DNA of 64,000 nucleotides, from NCBI GenBank assembly GCA_021904315.1, contig CM038919.1, forward strand, positions 22,733,666 to 22,797,665, read 5' to 3'. Of this stretch, positions 49,001 to 60,714 are shown piece after piece. This DNA comes from Sphagnum magellanicum. Lineage: Eukaryota > Streptophyta > Sphagnopsida > Sphagnales > Sphagnaceae. Below the pieces are notes generated by a model. That model was not told where the DNA came from. It made no database searches and was given only the letters and a program-made list of their open reading frames with translations. The position numbers and the translations under genes are program-made. Numbering within the stretch: position 1 is the stretch's first letter; each line of letters begins with the position of its first letter.

Positions 49001-52000
49001 ATTGTGACAAAGTAGGTGCATGGTAGGTTGTTCTCAATTGAATCATTAACCAATAGTTCATAGATGTATGTATGTCCTTGAGGTGTGAAAGTGATGTTCA
49101 TAACCTTGGCATCCAATGTCACAACATCTTTCATCCTAGACATGTTTGCTGGTAAACATTCTCTCACACGAATTTTGCATCCATTCCTAACACTAGGGGC
49201 AACTCTTGGAAGAATACGCAATTCATTGCACTCAATTGTTGGTGTAACATGAAGTGTGCCATGAACAAGAACAAAACCTATTCGACCCAATACATCGCCC
49301 TCACATTGAGTAATATTTGTGCTTGGGTTAACAAGCCAAACATTGAAAAGAGGGGGTTTTTATGGTTCAAATTTTGTACAATTCCACTAGCACAATGGGC
49401 CATATTACCATAACAAAACTAGAAAAGTTTTTTGAGGCCTTGGGGATGGTGTCAATTGTAAAGTTGTCCAAGGAAACAAGGGCGTTTTATGAATGTTGAA
49501 CATCAAGTTGCACCATTTGCGTAAGCAACAACACAACAAATGATTCTTGTTGTATTAGTTGTCCTTTGAAGATGTCAATGGTCTGGTGGAACGTAATTCT
49601 CCACCATTGTAACTCCAAATTGAGTCACCACTCCAAGTAGAGTCATGGGAACATGAAGGGACCTCGAAGGTGTTGCATTGGTGGGAGTTTCTTCATACAA
49701 GGTGTTATGATTGGTGTCACCAAAATTGGGTTGTGGAATTAAGAATGGAATGCACAAGGGATCCAAACTTTGATGTTTGGATGGAGGTGGCCAATTTGTC
49801 ATGGGTATGTTCATTATGTAAATGCCTTTGTTAGGCCTATGTGAATTCCCATCCAACTTTCTTTTCACAAACATTGAACGTGTTTCTCCCTCTAAACCAA
49901 TTCCTCTTGAATGCAATGGGGAACCAAAAACAACATTACAAACTACCATAAGTTTGGTGAATAGGAAGCCACATGCAAAAGCAAATTGACATCAGTAGAT
50001 TTTATACCTACTTTACTATTAGACAAAAACATATGATAAAATTGTTGTTGCAACAAAAACCTCACCATGTCATCCATAGTAGCGATGTATAAGTCTATTT
50101 TCACCTTGTAACCATTCACTATGAAAAAAAAGGAGGTTTTGCAACTAGTCTTGCAATTCAATTTTTGAATTGTAAAGGACATTTACAACTCATTGTATTT
50201 GAACATCATGAGTGCTAATAAACAAGTTGCATGAATTGCAAAATTGTAACTCACTGTATATACGGTGCAACTCATTACAGTTCTCTATGTTGCAACCTTA
50301 ACCTTGGGCTCGTGACTAAGGCAAGGGCTTACAAAGGTGCGTGTTAAGAATGAAGCCCAAGAGTCACATTTCATGCTCCCGGGAGTGTAGGAAAGTGGGA
50401 GGGAATGAACCCGCACACTCCCAAGTGGGCTCCCACTTTGGGAGTTGGAGTCCCGATGGACTCCCGAATTTTCAAAGGGCAATCATAAGGGTCAAGACTC
50501 ATTGGATTGAAAAGTTAGTTATACCATTTGAAAGATCTTGAAGCATAGATGTCTAATATGGGCTCACATGATCCATTTGGGTACTTAAAACATAAGTTAT
50601 GGTCACCACTAAAGTAAGGAATCTCCCTGATTTGCTTGTGTGTAGATGGCGCACCACATACCATTGGAAAACTCTCGACCTCCAAAGTCGCAAAAGTCAT
50701 AATTATGGGAGTCCCAAGTTGGGAGTCTTGAGACAAAATGACATTTGGGTGCAAGCCCCGTGGTCAAGCATAGAAAATATTATAAGGGGGAAGGTGGTGG
50801 CTTCTTCCAACTCCAAACCGTGGTGAGTTTTGTGAGTCCATGTTTGCCCATGGCTCATCCGTGCACCAAAGTGCTCCAACTATGCATTAACCAACTTGTT
50901 TGGTTTGTGTAAGTCCGTGTGAATAATTGACCTGCTTTTCACTCGTCCTAATCCCCATCCTGAAACTCTAGCACGTCCTACTACCCCTGAAGTGCTACGA
51001 GGTAAGGAGTGTACCCCAACTCCTCATCCTTTCATTGTAATCACCTTAAATTCGTAGTTGAATCTATCAAAGAGCTTAGGGGTGCATCACTCTCAAAACA
51101 ACTAATTTTCAACTATTATGCAACTCCATTATAACTGCACACATAATGTCATGTTGACATCAATAATTTTCACTCATCTATTAACATGTAACACATGGCA
51201 AAATGGAAATTTTTGGAAAAAAAAAAATTCCAAATATTGATCTCCATCGTTCACTATGATTGTTAATGATGGTTCGATATTATGACATGTGGCAAAAAAA
51301 TTTAAATTGCCACATGGCATATTTAGGTGTATTTTGGAAAATATAAACATATATTTTATTATTTAGGTAAGTCATACATAACCATTAGTAGGTAAGTTGG
51401 TAGGTTTAAAAACCTACATATTTATATATTCACCTAGGACCTACCTACATAAGTACATAGGACCTATTTATTTATCTACGCAGGTAAATAAATAGGAAAA
51501 CACAAGACTAAATGACCTAAAAAATAGCCATGACATTTTATTTTTTAAGTTTTGCTTTTAGGTTAAGTTTTTTTGAGCTCATCCCAAAATGACATTTGTA
51601 TTTTAATGTGAAAATATAAAAGAACAAGCTCCTTCTTTATATAGTTTGTAACATGGGATTTGAAGACAAAACATATGGGTTAAATCTTTTAGTTGTTCCT
51701 TAATTGCAAATTGAGTTGTAATTGAGTTGCAACTATAACATTTAAACGTTCAGGGTGGATTTGATTCAAAGGGAGGGTTCCATTGTTTTTGGTGTCCAGA
51801 AAAAACTTGAACCCCTCTTATTGGCACATCTAGCACATTAAAAATCGTTGAAAATGGAATAGAATTGAAAAAGTTACAACCCCCCAAAGTAAAGGGGGTC
51901 AAGAACTCAAAAAAAAAACAGACCACCCAACACTACAAAGGCTAGTTCCCAAACACCCAAAAAAAATCCTTGTATGTTTTTTTATTGCTATTAGAATGTA

Positions 52001-53115
52001 AAGATGATTTCTAGAACTTTAGGTGGCATTTCTATAACACTATAAATTGTTTTAAATGAATAAGAAATAAGAAAGTTATGGGGTTTGAAAGTTGGAAGGG
52101 TCGAAAGAAGAAAAAAATGGGAAAAAATGTGTTTTGTAAGTTGGAAAATTTATTTTTCTTCTTATTATTTTTTCATCACTCCTTTTCTTTTACACTTCAA
52201 AGATGACTTCTAGAACTTGAGGTCTCATTCCCATAACATTTTAAATCACTTAAAATGAAACACATATGATGAAGATATGAATAATTGATGAATATGTATT
52301 ATTATTACGTTAATTATAAGTAATTGTATTATAGTCATGATAACATAATTGAACTGTAATACTTTAATAATGGCACACTAGTGGATGTACTAATTGTATC
52401 AATGGGAATCATAATCAAAAACTAGTCGCAAATGTATTCCATAATGGGCGGTAGAATTGTGAACATGTGGCATGATCACATGTATGTACATTGTACATTA
52501 ATTGCAACATAGTTGTTACTTTAGTAACACATTTACAATAATTCTAAAATAGTTGCCACATGCAATTACAATGTAATTCTTGAAAAAGTCAAACATGGTT
52601 GACTACATATGTATGTATAATGTGTATAATTACCATATAGAAAACCCATTTTTAATTCACTTGCAACTATAATACAACTAACTAATTTTTTGACATCATA
52701 ATTCATTTATTAATAAACCATATTCCTAGGGGGATAATTACACATTAGTTGTAATACCCAAGAGATAGTTACACAATAGTTGTATGTGAGTTGTTTTTTG
52801 AATTTTAGTTGTAGGGTAGTGTGGTTTTAACGGACATAATTTCTCATAATTATTTCCAACAGACATGGAGGAATGGACACTGTTAGCAAGATTTTGGTTG
52901 TTGGCACAAAAGCTTCTTCCTTAAATTCAAGTTCATTCCAAAGGTAGTATGCCAAACGTGTTGACTTTTTAACCCATTATCATTACCATTATTGAAGTTT
53001 AGGAACACTGGTAAGAATTGTTGCCCTCGAATCATTCCACCAAGTTTCAATCCTTGCACAGTTCATCTCAAATTCCTTCATAATTGGGGATTATACCCAT
53101 TACCTATAAATATCA
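46021..53115. other. AT-rich intergenic DNA, probably decayed transposon sequence
   Basis: No gene with family features found. Minus-strand ORFs at 48,889-49,290 (133 aa) and 49,575-49,949 (124 aa) are longer than neighbours and have ordinary amino-acid composition, but I recognise no domain. A CCCGGGAGT/GGGAGTCC-rich patch covers 50,370-50,730. The rest is A/T-rich with frequent GTTGCAACTA-like words that also occur at the edges of the CACTA-like element. Confidence 0.45.
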
Positions 53116-53118
53116 ATG

Positions 53119-54971
53119 CATTACTAGAAATCTTGTTGTTTGTAACCCATCCTTGTGCAATTACATGCAACCAAATGTCGCATGTGACTACAAATGGTTG
53201 CCTATGCAACTACTTTTCAAATTTGGATAAAGTTTGGTATTTTTTTCAATTAAGTTGTAACTATGATTTATTGCATTTTTAAATTGTGTTATTTTTTACA
53301 ATGTTTTTGTATTTTTTATAACATTGTATATACATTTAGTTGTAAATGTAACCAAAATAGTCGCATGTTAATTGTATAAGGTATTTAGGCTACCTAGCAA
53401 AGACATACCTATATATATATATATAAACCTAGGCCATGCCACATGGCACTTATGTTAAGCCTAAACCATGACATGTGGTACTTAGCCTAGGCTGTGACAG
53501 GCCACATGGCACATATGTTAAGGCATGCCACGTGTCATCTATGCAAGGCATAGGACATGCCACATATGTTAGGCTTAGACCACACCATGTGGCACATAGG
53601 ATAGGTCTAAGCCATCCCACATGGCATTTAAGCATGGCATAAGACATGCCACATGGCACCTAGCCTAACTTAAACCTGCCATGTGGCACCTAGGCTAAGC
53701 TAAAACATGCCACATGACACCCAAACTAGGCTAGGACATGCCATGTGGCACCCGAGTTAAGTTAGGATAGGACATGCCACATGGCACATATGTTAAACCT
53801 AAGCCATGCCACATAATAAATGGGTTAGGCTTATGCCATGCCACGTGGCACCAAGCCTAAACTTATCCATGCCACGTGGCATTTAAACTATGTGTATGCC
53901 ATGCCATGTGGCACATATGTTAAACCTAACCATGATATATGGCACCTAGGCTAAGCCTTATCATGTTGCATCACACATATGTTAGGTCTAGGACATGCCA
54001 TATAGTAATTAGACAAGGCTTAAGCCATGCCATGTGGCACCAAATTAATTTTTTTTTTCCACGCCACATGGCAACATGATTAGACTAAGTGCCACAATAT
54101 AAAATTTATTAATTAATAAACTAGGTAATCACTAATAGCCCAAACAATTGCATGACTAATTGCAATTATGTTGCAACTATAAAATTAATCCCATATGTTT
54201 TAACTCTCATTTTAATTTTATTGGCTACATAAAGAAGGGCCTTAGGAACACAATGTACAAATTAAAATGCAATTGCATTTTGGGATGAGCCAATTCAAAA
54301 GGCTCAACCTTAATTAAACCCAAAAAAAAATATGGTATTTTTAGTAGATGCGATGTGGTTTAAGCCTAGGCCTAACCTAAATGGCATAGGTCTAGACCTA
54401 GCCTAGGTGATCACCTAAATTAGGCTTTAAAATGGCACATGGCATATGTTTACACCTAAGTGCCACATGGCATATGTGTAGATTTAAATAAGCTAGGTGC
54501 CATGTGGCATTTAATTTACGTGGCACCTAGGTTTAAAAACATGTCACGTGACATATGTTTGAACTTAGGTGCCATGCAAACTAAGTGCCATGTGGCATAT
54601 TTTTAAAGTTAGGTGCCATGTAAGTTAAGTGCCACGTGGCATATGTCTCAACCTAAGCACCACATAAGTTAAATGTCACATGGCATATGTCTAGACCTAG
54701 AAGCAATTTGGCCTATGTTTAAACATATGTGCCATGTAAACTATACAGGTGCCATTTGGTGTAGGTCTAAGTGGGTGCCAAGTGGCAAAATGCAACCGAT
54801 CACCAATATAGTTGTAATTTTAGTTACAAGATTGTTCATGTATACATTATACAATGACCATATACGTATTCGATGAAAAAATACTTAATCCATCGCATGC
54901 GACTTGTCATTTGTTACTACAACCAATTTAGTTGCAAATGACAATCGCATGCGACAATATTTCTACTAGTG
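53119..54971. mobile_element. Non-autonomous CACTA (En/Spm)-like element, 1,853 bp, ATG target duplication
   Basis: The right end is TATTTCTACTAGTG, whose reverse complement CACTAGTAGAAATA is a classic plant CACTA terminus. The left end CATTACTAGAAATC matches it at 11 of 14 bases. ATG flanks both sides (53,116-53,118 and 54,972-54,974), the 3-bp duplication typical of this superfamily. Subterminal DNA carries GTCGCATG-type words, and a hairpin occupies 54,893-54,955 (CGCATGCGAC...TTGTCATTTG pairing with CAAATGACAATCGCATGCGA). The interior is filled by a palindrome array and has no transposase reading frame. The mismatches at the left end suggest it is not recent. Confidence 0.72.
53430..54790. 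repeat. Array of about 30 GCCACRTGGC palindromes inside the CACTA-like element
   Basis: ATGCCACATGGCACCTAGG-like words recur roughly every 32 bp from 53,437 to 54,060 and again, after a gap, from about 54,430 to 54,790, joined by AGGCTAAGCCTA- and ACATATGTTAGGCTTA-type linkers. The core is the self-complementary GCCACGTGGC or GCCAYRTGGC. Copies with CACGTG match the G-box core bound by plant bZIP and bHLH factors. No reading frame survives across the array. Confidence 0.88.
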
Positions 54972-54974
54972 ATG

Positions 54975-56300
54975 TGATCTTGAAAAGTAAGAAACATTAA
55001 TTTTTTGGTGTGGATTCACAAACTTTCCTCCCAATGGTAGAAGCATGTATGTTTTTTGCCCTCCAAGGGCACATTTGGGTCACCACCATACACTTTACAA
55101 ATAACATTATAATTCATAATTGTAACATTAGCCATAAACCCATGGAAATTAGTCTTAGGTAAGCCACTCACATCACTTGTTCATTCAAGCATGTCCAAAA
55201 CAAGCTCTAGGACTCAAGGTCTTTTGCTTTCATTTCACACAAAGTAACGGTCAATAAACGACAACAAAAAGGATCATACACATGTTGTCCAATCATGCAC
55301 TCTCTTGAAGTGATCAAACATCACCCAAGAAGTTTTTAAATCTCCTTTTATCATTATTTTCACCAATTCCACCCCATTTCCAAAACCATGTGTGGACATT
55401 TTGAACAAGTAAGGCTTGTCAAATGATTATCCTAGAAAACAACTTCTTTGTATGTAGCTATATGCACTATTGCATTTGATATGTAATATCGACCGCTCTA
55501 TTTTTGAGGTCCTCTGAGTGTAAACACAATGTCTAACCTTGTTTTCATTAGACAAATGAAAGACTATTTCCAACACCTCCAACAAAAGCATCACCTTGTA
55601 GCATCTCTCCATCCATGACAGGGTTTTTCCTCACAAACAATTACAAAAACTCTTGTTGAACAAGTCTGCAAAAAATGGCCTTTGAGGAAGCAGATGGATT
55701 CTCCTCTAAATATGTTTTTATTGATTGGTTCATCCTATCCAAAACCTCTCGATTCTATCCATTGGCACTAAGATGGTTATGTAAACCAACATGCACAACA
55801 AAACAACTATACCTTGAGGAAGGAAGATGACCAATAACAATAATCAAACATACATGCACCACACCTAGACTCACAAAATGCCATGTTTTTGCAAAAGATG
55901 CATGTGTATGTTTCATCTAGAACTATAAAATCAAGCAAGAATGGTTTGGTTGTGTGTCCTTTCCAATACTATTTTGGACCCCATACTTGACCTTGTATGC
56001 ACATGTTTCATTGGCACAAATAAGATTTCCAACACAAAGGACCTTTCGACATTTCACACCAACAGGGAGGTTATTCATACTAATGTTATTGTTCTTACAC
56101 CAAGGATGACCATCAAATTTCAAATCCATACCATCCACCCAACTAGAGGAGGGACCACCACCTTGCATTGTAGGAAGTTCAAAAACAATCTTGCCATCAT
56201 ATCCTCTTGGGAGGACTTGGACTTTTTGTATCTCAAACTACTTTAGGTCCAATTTTGTAAACCTTCATGTGGAACTAAATTTTGACAAGGCAAACAAAGA
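54975..56300 (-). mobile_element. Decayed DNA transposon relic, MULE/FAR1-like transposase fragments
   Basis: Three pieces lie in transposase order on the minus strand. At 56,168-55,923 an 81-codon frame has WVDGMDLKFDGHPWCKNNN and a Cys pattern in CRKVLCVGNLICANETCAYK, like an N-terminal zinc-binding DNA-binding region. Near 55,365 HMVLEMGW resembles the WMLEMG stretch before the first catalytic Asp. At 55,160-55,030 GFMANVTIMNYN, VYGGDPNVPLEGKKHTC and YHWEESL resemble the C-x-H-W segment of MULE-type transposases found in many plants (recalled, not searched). The pieces are in different frames separated by stops. The relic abuts the CACTA-like element. Confidence 0.45.
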
Positions 56301-58438
56301 AGGGAGTAAGGAAACTAACCTCACATGGAGGGTTTGTAATGAGATAGTTGAAGGTGGGCATTGTGGAAGATCGTGACAAGAATATTCCATATCTAATGAC
56401 TTTCGTCAACCCTTTTCATTTGGTATAATGCTTCCAAAATGTAAAAACCTCAATTTGGAAAACTATTTAGTGGGAAGGTAGAAGGATCATGATTTGAATG
56501 ACCAGTGATTATGAATGAAGAATCTAGGTTTGGCTTCAGTAGGAAAATGGACAAACCATTGAAGAAACTTAAACAATGAATTGCACTGAAACCTTTTTAA
56601 GAGAAATTTTCGTCTATGAAGATTGTGCCCACCTTCAAAAAAAATCAATGGCTAGTGCTAACTCTAGAATAGTATAAAAATGGCCAACAAAGGGATACTA
56701 GCAAAATCTGTTAAATTAGCAGATTGTACAAAAAGGAGGGAAAGTAACAAAGTTTCCATTGTGTAAGAAAGATTAGATGCATGAAGTCACACAATTTAAC
56801 ACTAAAAGAAAAAAAATTGAAATATGATGAAATGTTCTAAAAAAGAACCTAAATGCATTGATAAACATTGAAGAATTATAGTTGATTATTCTAAGATCAG
56901 GGTTGTGAAATAGTCACTAAACCAACCAAGTGCATTAGATAAGGTGCATGATTTCATCAATCAATGACACATAATGGAAATCAACACATGAGTTTTTTTT
57001 TTTAACATATGCATGTTGGCACACAACCAAAAGAGAATCTATCCAATGTTTGAAAAAAAGACCCTTACTAAACAAAAAATCTTGGGGGTAGTGGAATGTT
57101 AATGGCCATATGATAAATCATCTACCCCACCATTGGAGGAAATGCAATTAAGATATTATGCAACTAAATCCCATTATTATTTGGGAATTGGTTACATTGT
57201 TGACCTTAGTAATGTGCCAACATCCTTAAAATTAACCTTAAACCATAAACCCTAAATGCATGAAACAAACTATTTAGTATATCCCATAAAACCATAAGGT
57301 TAAATTTAGTACAAGTATCAAACATAAAGGTTCATCAATAATCATGTATTTTGTGTTATGGGCATGTAATTTGTACAATAGTTATGAGTTGAAGCCCATA
57401 TGATGGACTTTGAAATTGATGACCATTTGCACAAATTGAACCATATGAACTCCCACTAACATCCATATTTAATGCATGTGCATAATAACTTATTTTGTTC
57501 AACAAAAATGAGTGTACACACCATGGAACAACTAACATCAAAGGTTCAATTATCTTCCATATTTATGTGGATGATAACTCTACTAAATAAACTAAAGTTG
57601 CAAGCACTCATGTTGCATTTAGATGGTTGGGCACAACAACCAGCCTATTGATGACACACAATCAATCCCTTATTTTTTGGTACTCGAAACATATGTAGGT
57701 GGGAAGATAAAAACAAACAAACCACTGATGCAATCACACTTATTATTTGTTTTTAATTCCCTTCAAAATCAACCAAATATCAAATGTTATGACAAAACCA
57801 TCCCTTATATATCCCTAGTTTGTTCAACATTACAAAGAACGTCATTGGGGAAAAGAAGCACCCAAGTCTAAAATCAATAATCTAAATCAAAGATATGAAA
57901 TATATTGTCGTCCACAATGTGCCCAAATGATTTCAAGTCTTGCACCATGTCTAATAATAACATACAAAATATAATTATTTTTCCTTTTAAATTTTACTCC
58001 TCAAATAATAGTTGATTTATATTTTTATGATTTTTTTGTGAAATTTCAAATGTCATCAATATTTGGTAATGAATGGGTAAATGAAATCTAAATTTTTTCA
58101 ACTTCACAACTATATTATGTATTTGGAATAATACAAAGAAAATTACACCAACTTGTGGATGAAATAAAATTAGTGTACAATATAACAGATTATTTGTAAC
58201 TATCATAATAGAATGTTTTGATGATTAAACAAAGTTGAAAATTGATTAAATGAATCCTTGACACATAATAGTTATCAAATAACAATAGTTAGTAAATACT
58301 TCAAAACCTTAATCACATTTGTCACTAAAAAATATTATCTACAAATTTTGAATGGACATACACAAGGGTCATAACTCCCCATTTTGAAAACCTAAGTGAA
58401 ACTTGAAAAAATGATTTTAGATGTAGAACCCTAAGGCA
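56301..58438. other. AT-rich intergenic DNA
   Basis: No gene or clear repeat seen. ORFs here are short (60-82 codons) with chance-like composition. Confidence 0.45.
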
Positions 58439-58933
58439 ATGGACAACCAAATACCAAGGGGGAGGAGGAGGAAACAAGGGCACAATTGGACACATGCAAA
58501 ACAAAGAAGATCAAGTAGTTCAATGGCACTAAAGGGAAAGCTTTTGAAATTATTGAAAGAGAAAATTGTTATTGTCAAAAGCATTATGAAAGATTTACCA
58601 TTGGATTCAATCCCAAAAACAATGGTGGCACAAGACATTGTTCAAGAAAGCATGTATACTATTAGGAAAGAGGCTAAGGAGAAGACGATTACAAATACTA
58701 ACGTGGAGGATGAGGACAGTGATGAAAAGAAAGACAACTTGGTTCTTACAAATGATGATAACAATATACATGTAAATATCCTAGACCTATGTTTTTCCCA
58801 TTGGCAAACAAAACTATCCCTAGCAATAATCTTTTCTTTTTTTTTAAAGCTTGAAAAGTTTACACAAAGCTTGACCTTGAGAGGTTCCAATTTTGATTTT
58901 TCTTCACAACATTTTTATCCTTGTTGCATTTGA
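58439..58933 (+). CDS. Hypothetical 164-codon reading frame, probably a remnant
   Basis: MDNQIPRGRRRKQGHNWTHA begins a basic N-terminal segment followed by a lysine-rich, then acidic stretch (TNVEDEDSDEKKDN). The first 110 codons look protein-like; the C-terminal third is hydrophobic and AT-driven, as when a frame runs into an intron. No domain recognised. It lies upstream of other broken coding pieces on the same strand and may belong to the same old gene or element. Confidence 0.3.
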   Translation: MDNQIPRGRRRKQGHNWTHAKQRRSSSSMALKGKLLKLLKEKIVIVKSIMKDLPLDSIPKTMVAQDIVQESMYTIRKEAKEKTITNTNVEDEDSDEKKDNLVLTNDDNNIHVNILDLCFSHWQTKLSLAIIFSFFLKLEKFTQSLTLRGSNFDFSSQHFYPCCI

Positions 58934-59339
58934 AAAACTTGAAAAAATTGCAAGGTAGAAATTTCTTGTTGAAGAATACAATAGTTTGACATGTTTTCTA
59001 ATCTAGGTCAATGAGTAAAACATGTTTATTGAATAAGATCTTGAAAAATTCAACTCAACATCAAGAAATTTTTCTAATTTTTCTTTCAACAAAATATGTT
59101 TAGAAAAACAATTATTGACTAAGAATTTCAAATTTTCTAATAAAATATATTTCATGGAAAATTAGCCTAGTTATCCCCTTGAGCTTGATAAGGGGAATTA
59201 TTGGTCCTAGTTTGTCTTTGTTAGCATTGCTTATTCACGAAGGTGCTTAAAGACGAAGCCATCGTTGTTGACAGCCAAGGTACGTAAAAAATACTACAAT
59301 AACCCTTTTTTTACCTCATTTGTAAACACAAGCCATTGT

Positions 59340-60710
59340 GGGGAGCTTCGCTTGCTCCTTTTTTTCTCTATGTATACTAGTTTCAACCACAAATAAGGGG
59401 AACAAAGCTCCCTCTTCTTTTTCATGGTCATCTTCTTCACGTCAACCACTAGGGGGAATGTTTTTTTCTATTTGTGTACATTGGTTACAACAACTTGAGG
59501 GAGGAGCAAAGCTCCCCCCCTTTTTTTCTATTTGTATATTCGTCGCGACCATAAAGTGAGGAGCAAAGCTATCTATCTTCTTCACAACAACCACCAAAGA
59601 AACTTTGTTCCACTTTTCTCTCATGTGTATCTTTTTCATAGTAGCCACCAAGGGGAGTTCTTATCCTTCTTCTTTTTTGGTTGTTTTATTCACAACAGCC
59701 ATCGGTGAGAACTTTGCTCCCCCCTTTCTTTCCTATTCGTATGTTGTCTTTGTTCCCCCCTTCTTTCCTATTTGTCTTTTTCACAACAACCACCTCTCAT
59801 GTCTGTCTTCTTCTTAATAGCCATTGCAAGAGAGCTTTGCTCCCTCCTTTTATTTTGGTCCTTATTTTCACAACAACTGTCAGTGGGGGGAACTTTATTT
59901 CCTCCTTCTCTCATGTTTGTCTTCTTCAAAATAATTATTGGGGAGAGGTTTGCTCCGTCTTTCTCTCATGTTCGTTTTCTTGTTCATTCCAGCCACTGAG
60001 GGGAGCTTTGTTCCCCCCCTTTTTTTTGGTTGTTGTTTCCATAGTAGCCATCAAAAGGAAAGCTTTGCTTCCCCCTTTCTTTTGTGTCCATCTTCTTCAT
60101 AACAACCACTAAGGGGAGCTTTGCTCCATCCTTTTTTTTTTGGGTTGTTTTTTTCATGTCAACCACCCAAGGGGAGCTTTTCTCATGTTCGTATTCTTCA
60201 CAACAACCACCAGGGGGAACAAACTTTTTCTCCTATTTGTCTTCTTCACAACAACCATCGGATTGAACTATGCTCCCCCCTTTTCTCGTGTCCATCTTCT
60301 TCACAACAACCACTAGGGAGAACAAACTTTTTCTCCTATTTGTCTTCTTCACAACAACCATTGGATTGAACTATGCTCCCCCTTTTTCTCGTGTCCATCT
60401 TCTTCACAGCAACTACCAAGGGAGCTTTGCTTCCCTTTTTTTTCATGTTTTTCTTCTTCATAGCAACTACTAGAAGGAATTTTACTCCCGCCTTTTTCTT
60501 TTGGCCGTTTTTTTCATAACAGCCACCAAAGGGAAGAAAAATTCCCCCCTTTTTTTGGGTCATTTTCTTCACAACATCCATTAAGGGGGAACAAAGTTCT
60601 CATGTCCATCTTCTTCACAACAACCACCAAGGGGAGCTTTTTCTCTTGTCTGTCTTCTTCACATTCTTCACAACAACCATTAGGGGGAACAAAGTTCCCA
60701 CTCCAAGTGA
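59340..60710. repeat. Minisatellite of roughly 60-bp units with internal hairpin, about 20 copies
   Basis: Units follow CTTCTTCACAACAACCACCA, GGGGAGCTTTGCTCCCC, CTTTTTCTCGTGTCCAT. The middle block is a perfect inverted repeat (7-bp arms, TTT loop) in many copies. Copies vary in length and sequence but keep order. Overlapping ORFs of 60-143 codons on both strands come from the repeat and have F/S/T- or K/G-rich compositions. Confidence 0.9.
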
Positions 60711-60714
60711 ACAA

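Noticed and set aside
50760-51020. TATAAGG motif followed by leader-like sequence as a possible long terminal repeat
   Set aside because: No paired repeat, primer-binding site or target duplication could be found.
53430-54790. Regularly spaced repeats as a CRISPR-like array
   Set aside because: Repeats are short, variable palindromes without unique equal-length spacers, in a plant-type window.
59340-60714. Many ORFs of 60-143 codons on both strands
   Set aside because: All derive from the minisatellite and have its biased composition.
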